Shown one piece after another: positions 43,918 through 52,585 of a stretch of 57,071 bases of DNA (positions within the stretch are counted from its first letter, which is position 1; each line of letters starts with the position of its first letter). The stretch is from Candidatus Beckwithbacteria bacterium. GTDB taxonomy: Bacteria > Patescibacteriota > Microgenomatia > UBA1400 > UBA1449. The DNA lies in contig JAAZOH010000040.1 in the NCBI GenBank assembly GCA_012797845.1, positions 1 to 57,071 on the forward strand, given 5' to 3'. The notes below the pieces were generated by a model. The model was not told the origin of the DNA and did not search any database. It was given only the letters and a program-made list of their open reading frames with translations. The position numbers and the translations under genes were made by a program.

Positions 43918-45525
43918 CTAATAAATATAAAAAACCGGTTTACCTTCAAGGTTAACAATACTTTTTAATATGTTTTGTTTTCCCATTTTGGTGCTACTAA
44001 TAACAAGCTGTTTTCCTTGTTCTTGAGGCTTGATACCAAAATATATATTCTCAAACTGTAAAAATTCCCCCTGATCTTTGGGAGTTTTATTTTCCCAAGC
44101 TTGAACTAGTTTGGGATCAGTTTTGGTATAAAACCAGTAATACATAGCTGGTCGACCTTGATCTCTAGTTACAATAATTTGATCATATTCATTTTGATGC
44201 TCTTTAATAAATTGAACCATTTCTTTATATCCATACTGCCAATCCTGGCTAGACTTAATTGGATAGACAGTAGTGTAATAGTACCAAAATTGACCTAGCT
44301 CAAAAGCAAATCCACCAACAAGTAAAATTAGTGAGCCAATTAGTATATATTTTGGCATTGCTTTTCTTATAGCTGTAACAAAATTAATCAGTCCATAAGC
44401 ACATAAGGTAGCCAGTGGGATAACCATAAGCAGAGCCCGTAAAGCATGGGGCGTAGCTTTAGTAGCTCCAGCAGCTACTGGCGCTACTACTAACCACCAC
44501 AGCATCAACATCATGTTTTTTTCTTTTTTGGCAAAAAGGTAATAGATCCCCAAAAACAGCAGCGGTAACTGTAACCAATATAATTGACCTACCAAACCTA
44601 CACTATGGCGAATATTACTATCACCACTAATAAATAAAAATTGAGGATTAAAATGACTAAAATAATGATCTAAATAAAGTTTGGCATAGTACCAAAAACG
44701 GTGATGTAAAAGTTTGGCCCAAACTGTATCACCATGTCTGGCAATAGCTTGGTTTGATTCTAAGATTGGTTCAAGCTGCGTAAAAACACTAGTTTCTGCC
44801 AGACGGTGATTGAGTTGCGGATTGGAAAAATTAAGAATAATTGGCAATACAAATAAAAAAGCTAAAACAATACTGATTACTGTCCATATTTTTTGCTGCC
44901 ACAATTTTTTAACAAAAAGGATTCCTAATCCCAAAACCAGTAAAGGCGTGACCACTCTATTGCTATGATAGGTATACATAGAAAGAATTAAAGGTAAAAC
45001 TGAAACTGGCAGAAGGTAAATCTTTTTTGACTTAAGAGCAAACAGTAAAAAATAGATTCCTAAACATGTCCAGAACAAAGCTAGGTTTGTTTCAAAAGCT
45101 ACCCGAGAAACTAAAATGTGCCATGGCATAATAACTAGTATCAAGGCCGAGGCTAAAGCTATGTATTCTTTTTGTTTATGTTTTTGTAATAAAAGCTTAA
45201 CTAGTAGATATATCAGTAAAACTGTGCCAACTCCTGCTAGAGCCGAAGGAAGTCTTACTGCCCAAATATTTAAACCAAACAGAGCAATACTAGGAACAGT
45301 GACATAAAAATAGCCACTGGGTTTCCAATCACCAAAGGATTCAAAAGCTAAAATTGGTAAAGCTTGACCATGATGATCACGGCCTGTTTGCAAGATTGAA
45401 TAGGCATCATAACCCAAAGCTACTTCTTCCCAATATGGGCTGGGTGGCAAAGTATCTAAATGATACAATCGTAAAAAGGCTGAAAGAATAATAATAAAAA
45501 TCAGTACTAAAATATTAAGCTTCAT
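43918..45525 (-). CDS. GT39/ArnT-like GT-C glycosyltransferase with EE in place of DE
   Basis: A 535-residue paralogue of the 36929 protein from ATG 45525 (ATG 45546 is also possible). The loop motif reads YWEEVALGYDAYSIL, so the usual D of DE is E33. ESFGDWKPSGYFYVTV and NIWAVRLPSALAGVGT match its relatives. About eleven membrane helices precede a C-terminal outer domain with a GDSNIRHS loop also seen in the 38569 protein. Activity may be kept, since glutamate is acidic, but the change is noteworthy. The start overlaps the GT87-like gene. Confidence 0.9.
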   Translation of the reverse strand: MKLNILVLIFIIILSAFLRLYHLDTLPPSPYWEEVALGYDAYSILQTGRDHHGQALPILAFESFGDWKPSGYFYVTVPSIALFGLNIWAVRLPSALAGVGTVLLIYLLVKLLLQKHKQKEYIALASALILVIMPWHILVSRVAFETNLALFWTCLGIYFLLFALKSKKIYLLPVSVLPLILSMYTYHSNRVVTPLLVLGLGILFVKKLWQQKIWTVISIVLAFLFVLPIILNFSNPQLNHRLAETSVFTQLEPILESNQAIARHGDTVWAKLLHHRFWYYAKLYLDHYFSHFNPQFLFISGDSNIRHSVGLVGQLYWLQLPLLFLGIYYLFAKKEKNMMLMLWWLVVAPVAAGATKATPHALRALLMVIPLATLCAYGLINFVTAIRKAMPKYILIGSLILLVGGFAFELGQFWYYYTTVYPIKSSQDWQYGYKEMVQFIKEHQNEYDQIIVTRDQGRPAMYYWFYTKTDPKLVQAWENKTPKDQGEFLQFENIYFGIKPQEQGKQLVISSTKMGKQNILKSIVNLEGKPVFYIY

Positions 45526-46807
45526 AAGTTTTTTCAGGTAGCTCAAAACTTAGCCACAACAAATAAAACATAAGACCTATGCGAATATAATCTTTACACA
45601 GATCATACCCTGCCCCTAAAAATGGCAGGATTATTTTAGGTATTTGAGGAATTGAAGAACTTAAAAGCAGCATAAATAGTAAACCAGCTATCAAGACGGT
45701 TTTCTTTTGTTTTAAACTCTTAAATCCTGTCACAGCTAATAAAGGTAATAACCAAATAGAAAAAGGTTGGGAAAATACCTTGCCAGTAATAAAGAGAGTT
45801 AGGATATAGACTAAGCTAATTTTTAAAAGCAGTTGGAATATTTGAACATTAGAGATTGTAATTGGTTTTTTCAAAAGCTCCCAAAATCCCTCTAAAATAT
45901 TTTTATGTTTCTGGATTTTAATTAGTTTCCATAAACCATAACTCAAGACCCCTAAAATACTTACGGGAAATATAATCCCAAAGACTCGATTCATGGTATT
46001 TGAAACCGGACCAGCCATTTGAAAATCAGGAGGTTCTTCGACCCGATGTTCCGAATGGGTAAATAGATTAATTCCTTCAATCAAATTTGAACCAATCGAA
46101 CTGTATTTTAACGGTCTACCCATATGAAAAACCACACTTACAGATAAGGAAGATCGATACATAAATAAAGGTCCTCCCCAGATTAAAATACCTCCAATCA
46201 GCAAAGCCAGTAGTTCTTTTTTAAAAGATAATTTTTTACTAAGAAAAAATAAAGGCAGTAAAGGCAAGCTCATAAATTTAATAGCTCCGGAAAAGAAAAA
46301 AATTGTCCAAAAAGAAATTCTGTTTCTGATTTTAGCTTGATCATACAGCAAAATAGAAATCAAACTTATGGCTAAAAGTCCAGCAAAAAGCAAGTCGATT
46401 CCTTCGTATAAAAAATCTTTAACAATCAGGCCGCCTACAATATAAAACAGCAAGGAAATACGCTGAGAAAATTCTGAAAGCTTTAGTTTTTTAAAAGCCT
46501 TAACAATAAAAACAAAAAGTAGACAATCAAAAGCAAAGATCCCTAAACGGTAATTAAGGTAATACTTACCAACACCTAATTGATCTAGAAGTAGCGGAAA
46601 AATTAGGAAAGGAATAGTAGCAGGTGGGTATTCGAAGTAGTGTTCAAGATACGGCGGCATCCCATACCACCACATATTAGCATAACGCTCATAATCATGA
46701 GTCACATCAGAATAATGAGCCGGTGGAAAAAGCAATATTATAATTCGACTCAATAAAAATAGAATCGTTAAGATGGTAGCTTTTGATAATTTTTTAGGTA
46801 GTTTCAT
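45515..46807 (-). CDS. GT87/DUF2029-like GT-C glycosyltransferase
   Basis: A 430-residue polytopic protein of the DUF2029/GT87 type. The outer loop holds HYSDVTHDYERYANMWWYGM and EYPPATIPFLIFPLL, the YPP motif seen in polyprenyl-phosphate-mannose-dependent mannosyltransferases, with aspartates as candidate catalytic acids. About ten membrane segments. The start codon lies in the left arm of hairpin copy B (46806-46825), so translation initiation could be structure-dependent. The end overlaps the GT39 gene downstream. Confidence 0.88.
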   Translation of the reverse strand: MKLPKKLSKATILTILFLLSRIIILLFPPAHYSDVTHDYERYANMWWYGMPPYLEHYFEYPPATIPFLIFPLLLDQLGVGKYYLNYRLGIFAFDCLLFVFIVKAFKKLKLSEFSQRISLLFYIVGGLIVKDFLYEGIDLLFAGLLAISLISILLYDQAKIRNRISFWTIFFFSGAIKFMSLPLLPLFFLSKKLSFKKELLALLIGGILIWGGPLFMYRSSLSVSVVFHMGRPLKYSSIGSNLIEGINLFTHSEHRVEEPPDFQMAGPVSNTMNRVFGIIFPVSILGVLSYGLWKLIKIQKHKNILEGFWELLKKPITISNVQIFQLLLKISLVYILTLFITGKVFSQPFSIWLLPLLAVTGFKSLKQKKTVLIAGLLFMLLLSSSIPQIPKIILPFLGAGYDLCKDYIRIGLMFYLLWLSFELPEKTYEA

Positions 46808-46969
46808 AAACTAATTGCATAATAAGAAATATTTCAATAACGCAGAAATTTTGCACTTTTTCGAGGCATTAGTTGTCGATAGTACTAAACGTACTTGAGA
46901 CAAATAATAACGAAGAAAAAATGTAAAAGATCAAGTTAGTAAAGATTAGTTATTATGCATTTAGTTTAT
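46806..46969. repeat. 164-base hairpin element, copy B
   Basis: A second hairpin of identical length to that at 36751. Outer arms ATAAACTAATTGCATAATAA (46806-46825) and the complement of 46950-46969 agree at 19 of 20 positions. TTAGTTGTC (46869-46877) pairs with GACAAATAA (46899-46907) with one mismatch, leaving a 21-base loop ending GTACTTGA. The left arm includes the start codon of the gene at 46807 and the right arm the stop codon of the gene at 46966. Outer and inner arms differ from copy A yet remain self-complementary. Confidence 0.8.
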
Positions 46970-48546
46970 AACGTTTTTACAATTCTAAAAGCAACTTGAT
47001 TATCAGGAAACCTAATTTCATCAATTAAAGTAACTTTATCAGCTGGTAACTGCCTTGGAATTTCTTCTGGTGGCCCGATAAGTAATATATTTTTTTGAAA
47101 TTGATCACCATTCCAATCAACCGGCCGATATTGATATTTACTCATTTCCCCCCAAAGCACATAAAGCGGAACCTTATTTTGGTAAACCTGTATAAAAATA
47201 TGCGGCTGCCCATAATATGGCGAAATGACAATTTTATCAACTTTATCTTCGTAAGTCTTGGCAACTTGCGCTACTTGCTCATACCCATACTGCCAATCGG
47301 CAGCTGCATAAACTGGGAATTTGTAAAAATAATCATCAATAAATTTGATAAAACTAAAACTGAGCCAAGCCATAAAGATAATGAGTAAAATTTTCTGCTT
47401 GGACTTATTTAATAGTTTGGGGCCAAGAGAAGTGTAGGCAGTTACTAATCCATAGCTGGCAATCAAAATGAGAGCTGGCATAGCATTTAAAGTCCGAATT
47501 GGGTGAGGCACCTCTTCTCCTCGACTAATTATTCCCGGAACTAAACCAAACAAAAACCAAATTAATAACAACTGACTGATTTTTTTGTTTCGATTTTGAT
47601 ACAAAGCATAAAGACCAAATAAAAATCCTAAATATACTACTGGATAAATCAAACCCGTATATTTCAACCCATTGCGATAGTTAGCCTTAACGCCAAGTAA
47701 GTAAAACTCTGGATTGATTTGCTTCCAAGCATTGACAGCTAAATCTTGTAATAACCCTGGGTCAAGTAATCTGAGTTGTTGCTGCTGATTAAAGAAAATG
47801 CTGGTTCCAAATCGATCGGCTCCTTTGCCATAAAGATTTTCTTTAGCTAGTGGCAAAAAAGCAGCCAAACAAATAAGGATAATAACAAACAATCCTACTG
47901 TTTTTTGTTTTACTAAAACCCATATCTTATTTTTATAAATAATAAGTAAAACCAAAATCATTAGTGGCACAAATAATTTGGCACTATGATAGGTATACAT
48001 TGAAGCTACAAAAGCCAGTCCAGATAAAAGCAGTAGATACCATTTTTCAAAACTTTTTAAAAACAGCCAAAAACCAAAGAGAATAAAGGCCAAAGCTACA
48101 TTCGCTTCATAGGCCCCACGGCTAAACATAATTTCCCAAGGAGAAATCGCAAAACATAAGGTTGCTAAAATAATAAATATTTCATTAAAAGTTTTATTTT
48201 TTTTAAAAGAAGAGGCTGTTATTTGAGCAAGTAAGTAAAAAATGATTACACTAATGATTCCAGCTAGAGCTGAAGGTAAACGAACCGCCCATGGTTTTAA
48301 ACCCAAAAGACCAACAAAAGGGGCAGTAGCATAAATTAGCAATGGAGCTTTAAAATCCCCAAAAGACCGGAATGAAAGCGGTAATCTAGTCCCATATTCA
48401 TCAATACGGGCATTCCAGATTGATAAACTATTCCAGGCAATAGCGGCCTCATCCCAATTGAGTGAAGCTGGAATATGACCCAACTGGTAAAGTCGTAAGC
48501 CAGCAGCTAGTAAAAGTAAAATTATGAATAGTAAGTATTTTTTCAT
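46966..48546 (-). CDS. GT39/ArnT-like GT-C glycosyltransferase
   Basis: A 526-residue paralogue of the 36929 protein. The loop motif is NWDEAAIAWNSLSIWNARID with D32 E33, then FRSFGDFKAPLLIYATAPF. About eleven membrane helices, and an outer C-terminal domain with YYGQPHIFIQVYQNK and YPVYAAADWQYGYEQV that resembles the other paralogues. It is separated by eight bases from the chimeric gene upstream, and its stop codon lies in hairpin copy B. Confidence 0.92.
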   Translation of the reverse strand: MKKYLLFIILLLLAAGLRLYQLGHIPASLNWDEAAIAWNSLSIWNARIDEYGTRLPLSFRSFGDFKAPLLIYATAPFVGLLGLKPWAVRLPSALAGIISVIIFYLLAQITASSFKKNKTFNEIFIILATLCFAISPWEIMFSRGAYEANVALAFILFGFWLFLKSFEKWYLLLLSGLAFVASMYTYHSAKLFVPLMILVLLIIYKNKIWVLVKQKTVGLFVIILICLAAFLPLAKENLYGKGADRFGTSIFFNQQQQLRLLDPGLLQDLAVNAWKQINPEFYLLGVKANYRNGLKYTGLIYPVVYLGFLFGLYALYQNRNKKISQLLLIWFLFGLVPGIISRGEEVPHPIRTLNAMPALILIASYGLVTAYTSLGPKLLNKSKQKILLIIFMAWLSFSFIKFIDDYFYKFPVYAAADWQYGYEQVAQVAKTYEDKVDKIVISPYYGQPHIFIQVYQNKVPLYVLWGEMSKYQYRPVDWNGDQFQKNILLIGPPEEIPRQLPADKVTLIDEIRFPDNQVAFRIVKTL

Positions 48547-48554
48547 AACAACTA

Positions 48555-50585
48555 CTATGGTACATCAGCTAAGCGAACAGATAAAATCGCATCTTCACCA
48601 TCTACAGGCAATTTTGAAAGCAATATTTTTTCTTGATTATTAGGGTTTCTAATGATAATTTCACCTCCATCTCGCCCTCTAATTTGTTTATAATCCTCTT
48701 CCAAATTGCCTGATTGATAAAATTTTTCGACATCAAAAAAACGCTCATGATACCATCTACCTAAACGGTCCTCAATGACAACAGCTGGGTCTTGTTTTAA
48801 TTCCTGGAACAATGTTTCATCATAATTTTTTTCCAAAAAACCAATTTCGATTTTGCTGACTCCCTGATTTTGCACAAACAGATAGTTTTCAAGTTCTGTA
48901 TATGCAAAATGATTAGTCAGATTATTCATCTGCCTTATCAATAGGTCTTTATTTTGAATTTTGTCAGGATTAATCCAGATATATGGTAATAAAGCTGGTT
49001 TTGTCAAAGCAATATAATCAGCTGTATATAAAATCCCTTGTTTAGCAGGCTTTGGCACAAAAACTACTTGATCAAAATCATGAAGATCAGGGAGTACATT
49101 ATCCCAATTCCATAGTATTTTCCAGACATTATTTTCCCTGGTTACTTGTAGTGTATATGCATGATCCAAATTTCCTAATTCTGATTTAAAGTTATTTTTT
49201 CCTAGAGCATAGGCCGTATTTTGCCATGGCATCACTTTGCTTTGAGCAGTAGTAATTTTTTTTGATAGTAAATGAAGGTTGTTTTCTATTACTTTATTTT
49301 TGATTAAAAACTCCTGTCTGGTAATTTTATTTTTACTATCTTGATTCAGGTGTTGATATAAATCTTGAAAATTACCGTTTTGCCAATCCTGATTTGCAAA
49401 ATATAGCATTTCATTGGGATCTGGCCGCATAAAGAAAATCAGTTGTAGTAGCGAAATACCTACAAGCAAGCCTAGAATTTTTATATTTTGCTCAAAGTAA
49501 TGTAGTAAAAGCAAAATTCCTAATGGTAGAAAAAGCAAGAAGTAATGGGGATAAAATGATAAGGTAATAAATGATACCAAAAGTAGGCCACAAATAATTA
49601 AAATGTAGTTTTCTGTTTCATTGTCTTTTATTTTCTTCAGAACCAGTAAAACTCCTTGCCAAATAACCATAACAGCTGTAACAGGCCAAACTAAAGACCA
49701 ATTTCTTACCGACTGCCAACCTTGACTTCCCCAAATATTTAAATATCGACCAACCATGACAGTACTTATAGTAATAAATACATCAGCTTTTTTTTGAGAT
49801 TTAGCATAGAAATCTACAGTCCATTTCTCATTTTTAAGCCAGTTAATCAAATTGGGGTTTTGTAAAAAATATGGTAAGAAAGTGGCTATATATGAAATTA
49901 AGGCAATGCCCAACAAAGGTATTATGTAAGCAATTTTCTTTCTTTTGAAAAGTAAAAATCCATCAGCTAATACCAAAATTGGGGTGTAAATTGGAAATTT
50001 ACTAGCAGCAAAACCACCCAAACTTATTCCTGTTACTAATAACCAAATATATGTATAAGAAGATTTTTCTTTACTTAATTTAAGAATAGCCAATATATGT
50101 AAAAGCAGCCAAAAAAGTTGAGGTAAATCCAGCATGGTACGACCCAACTGCATTGCATAAAGTGGTGAAGTCAGGAGTAGTAAAACTCCAATTAGCTGTA
50201 TTTTTTTAGAATTTGTAAATTCTTTGGTTAAAACATAAAAAATGATAGTAGTTGTTAAAAATAACAATGCTGCTGCCCAATAAGGATTAGTCAAATAAGT
50301 AGCAGCTAGTCCATAAAAATATTTACCCAATGGCGGTACTTCGGGATTGATAGAAAAAAGGTCAGCACCTTGAATATATCGATAGCCAGCCAATTGATAC
50401 AGCTCATTATCAGACATTACCCGATTACTTTGAGGAATCATCCATTGGCTATGACCATATAAATCTTCAAGATAACTAAGGTCAAAAGGAGTCAAAAATA
50501 CCCATCGAAGGCTATAGAAAATTACAATCAGTAAGCCAGTAATACAAAATGGTAAAAACCTAAGTAATAAATCCTGCTTTTTCAT
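48555..50585 (-). CDS. GT-C glycosyltransferase fused to PBP-like MecA_N and dimerisation regions
   Basis: A 676-residue protein in two parts. Residues 1-385 form a polytopic GT-C unit with SDNELYQLAGYRYIQGAD and the INPEVPPLGKYFYG loop of GT39 enzymes. Residues about 391-500 read like the NTF2-like N-terminal domain of class B penicillin-binding proteins: DWQNGNFQDLYQHLNQDSK, TRQEFLIKNKV, RENNVWKILWNWDNVLPDL. Residues about 501-676 follow the PBP linker and dimerisation order and end with EEDYKQIRGRDGGEIIIRN then KLPVDGEDAIL, exactly where the transpeptidase domain should begin. No SxxK/SxN/KTG motifs exist. Confidence 0.85.
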   Translation of the reverse strand: MKKQDLLLRFLPFCITGLLIVIFYSLRWVFLTPFDLSYLEDLYGHSQWMIPQSNRVMSDNELYQLAGYRYIQGADLFSINPEVPPLGKYFYGLAATYLTNPYWAAALLFLTTTIIFYVLTKEFTNSKKIQLIGVLLLLTSPLYAMQLGRTMLDLPQLFWLLLHILAILKLSKEKSSYTYIWLLVTGISLGGFAASKFPIYTPILVLADGFLLFKRKKIAYIIPLLGIALISYIATFLPYFLQNPNLINWLKNEKWTVDFYAKSQKKADVFITISTVMVGRYLNIWGSQGWQSVRNWSLVWPVTAVMVIWQGVLLVLKKIKDNETENYILIICGLLLVSFITLSFYPHYFLLFLPLGILLLLHYFEQNIKILGLLVGISLLQLIFFMRPDPNEMLYFANQDWQNGNFQDLYQHLNQDSKNKITRQEFLIKNKVIENNLHLLSKKITTAQSKVMPWQNTAYALGKNNFKSELGNLDHAYTLQVTRENNVWKILWNWDNVLPDLHDFDQVVFVPKPAKQGILYTADYIALTKPALLPYIWINPDKIQNKDLLIRQMNNLTNHFAYTELENYLFVQNQGVSKIEIGFLEKNYDETLFQELKQDPAVVIEDRLGRWYHERFFDVEKFYQSGNLEEDYKQIRGRDGGEIIIRNPNNQEKILLSKLPVDGEDAILSVRLADVP

Positions 50586-50588
50586 ATT

Positions 50589-51428
50589 TTAAGGGAAACT
50601 ACACCATCGTTTTAAGGCTAGTAAAAATGCCAAATCAAACTTTCCACCTGATCTTAAACCCGTAAATAGTAAATGGTAAGGTAACCATAAAAAGTGGTTT
50701 ATAAGCTGCATTCCCTTGGCATTTTTCCACATAAATAAAATTTGGTTGCGAAATGACATGATCTCAATTTTTCTCAAACCATAAACAGTTTTATTAGTAG
50801 TTTCGTGCTGGTGGTAAACAATCGCATCTTTTTCAAATAAAATTTGCCAGCCTTTTTGTTTAGCTCGCCAAGCTAAATCAATATCCTCTCCATAAGCCGG
50901 AGCAAACAAAGGATCAAGCCCGCCAAGCTCTAAATATTTTTGTTTTGAAACTGCCATACTCCCAGCCACACTCCACCATGTGTCCAAACTTTCTTGATCT
51001 TTTGGTGTCCAATGGACAAAAAACCCTCGCTTAAAAGCTCCTGCAGTTCGGCCTGAAAAAACTTGCTTACCATCTTTTTTTTCAATTTCACGGCAACCTA
51101 CACTAAAAACTTCTGGATTTTTAAAATGTTTTAGAAGTGGCTGTAAAAATCCTTTTTGAGGAATCACATCAGAATTTAATAAGATAACTATTTCACCCTT
51201 AGCTGCAGCAACGCCACTATTACAAGCTTTAGCAAATTGTTGATTAGTTTCATGAATCACTAGTTTGATTTTGGGAAAATTTTTTTTAAGGAAACTAACT
51301 GAACCATCTGTCGAGCCGTCATCAACCACGATAATTTCACAATTAGGGCAAGCATCTATTACTTTTGGCAAATTTTTAGCCAGTAGCTTTTGGCCATTGT
51401 AGTTTGGAATAACAACCGAAACATCCAT
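50589..51428 (-). CDS. family 2 glycosyltransferase
   Basis: A 279-residue GT2 enzyme. VVIPNYNGQKLLAKNLPKV opens the fold, VVDDGSTDGSVSFL and NQQFAKACNSGVAAAKGEI follow, and the metal site is NSDV. PAYGEDIDLAWRAKQKGW carries the ED dipeptide of the catalytic base. A hydrophobic C-terminal stretch near residues 250-270 may contact the membrane. The pattern is closest to rhamnosyltransferase-type GT2 proteins. It starts two bases after the GT4 gene and ends three bases before the chimeric gene. Confidence 0.92.
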   Translation of the reverse strand: MDVSVVIPNYNGQKLLAKNLPKVIDACPNCEIIVVDDGSTDGSVSFLKKNFPKIKLVIHETNQQFAKACNSGVAAAKGEIVILLNSDVIPQKGFLQPLLKHFKNPEVFSVGCREIEKKDGKQVFSGRTAGAFKRGFFVHWTPKDQESLDTWWSVAGSMAVSKQKYLELGGLDPLFAPAYGEDIDLAWRAKQKGWQILFEKDAIVYHQHETTNKTVYGLRKIEIMSFRNQILFMWKNAKGMQLINHFLWLPYHLLFTGLRSGGKFDLAFLLALKRWCSFP

Positions 51429-51430
51429 AT

Positions 51431-52507
51431 TTAATATAGTCTTTTTTTAAACTCTTCAAAAAACGCCTCTTTACTGAATTTTAAAGCATCCTTGCGGGCT
51501 TTTTTAATAAGGCTTATTTTCTTAGCTGGATTGGAAATGAGATTTTGAGTCAGTTGTAATAGCTGTTTTTTTTCATGCCACAAATAGCCATTTTTTTTAT
51601 CAGTTATAATTTCTGGAATTCCCCCACTATTATGAGCTATCACAATACAACCTGCTGCCATAGCTTCCACAATTGATATACCAAAATGTTCGACTTTACT
51701 TGGCTCAGCAGTTTGCTCAACTTCAAAACCTGTGGCATGCCAATAAATATCAGCCTTTTGATAAAGAGCAATCAAATCTTCATAGCTAGCATTGACGGCA
51801 AACTCGATTGGGTAGTTTAGAGCTTGCTCTCGCAGTTTAAGCAGCTCTTCTTCATTGTGCTGCATCCCGCCAGCTAAAACTAGTTTCCAACCGTTTAAAC
51901 CCTGATCAACCATTTGCTTAAAAACTTCAATCAGCACATCCTGGCGCTTGGCATTCATGATTTGGTCAAAACGGCCTACTGACAGAATAATATTTTCTTT
52001 TTCTGTCTTGGCTTCAAAATCATGAACTGCTACTGGCGGATAAATGACTTCACTCTCAACTCCAAAACTTTGATCAATATATGTTTTGGTAAATTGTGAA
52101 TTACAAATTATTCTGTGAACATGGGTTAATTTCTTTTGGCTCCAATCATCTTTACCATTCAACTGAAACGGTACTTGAAAATGCAGCCAGTTTTGTTTGG
52201 CTCTTAAATACGGAATACTTCCATCAGACAACCAAAAAATCAGATCATAAGTAGGTAAACTTAACCATTTTTGTAGTTTCTGGGCATAAGAAGGACTTTG
52301 ACTAAAACGGGCATACATACTGGGGTTAAGCTTGAGACCATCCAACCAAAGCTGGAAGCGGTCTTGGGCTTTTTTGACATCATCAAAATTTGGCCAAAAA
52401 AGCTCTACCTTCCAGTTGTGCTGCAGGCAAAATTCAGCAAAGGTCAGTATGTAGCGTTCACCTCCACCAAGCGTATCTAAATATGGTGAGTAAATCCCGA
52501 TTTTCAT
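51431..52507 (-). CDS. ALG11-like family 4 glycosyltransferase
   Basis: A 358-residue GT4 enzyme. It begins MKIGIYSPYLDTLGGGERYI, a clear acceptor-domain GGxE loop, and the donor domain shows ILSVGRFDQIMNAKRQDVLI and KVEHFGISIVEAMAAGCIV, with E in both EX7E positions. The overall order, including NSQFTKTYIDQSFGVESEVIYPP, resembles ALG11-type mannosyltransferases. It is the first gene of a minus-strand series and faces the plus-strand gene at 52586 across 78 bases. Mannose is a plausible donor sugar, not proven. Confidence 0.92.
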   Translation of the reverse strand: MKIGIYSPYLDTLGGGERYILTFAEFCLQHNWKVELFWPNFDDVKKAQDRFQLWLDGLKLNPSMYARFSQSPSYAQKLQKWLSLPTYDLIFWLSDGSIPYLRAKQNWLHFQVPFQLNGKDDWSQKKLTHVHRIICNSQFTKTYIDQSFGVESEVIYPPVAVHDFEAKTEKENIILSVGRFDQIMNAKRQDVLIEVFKQMVDQGLNGWKLVLAGGMQHNEEELLKLREQALNYPIEFAVNASYEDLIALYQKADIYWHATGFEVEQTAEPSKVEHFGISIVEAMAAGCIVIAHNSGGIPEIITDKKNGYLWHEKKQLLQLTQNLISNPAKKISLIKKARKDALKFSKEAFFEEFKKRLY

Positions 52508-52568
52508 ATCATTATTGTATAATATTTGCTACAACTTGCTCATTCATAAATTTTTCATTTTTATTTCT

Positions 52569-52574
52569 TATACT
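52569..52574 (+). promoter_or_regulatory. possible -10 element of the DUF4173-like gene
   Basis: TATACT lies 11 bases before ATG 52586 in the divergent gap. A -35 hexamer is not convincing. Transcription would start close to the ATG, giving a very short leader. Confidence 0.2.
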
Positions 52575-52585
52575 GTACATTCCTT

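Noticed and set aside
47095-47388. Plus-strand ORF of 97 codons
   Set aside because: It is antisense to the conserved C-terminal domain of the GT39 gene at 46966 and has no family-like motif.
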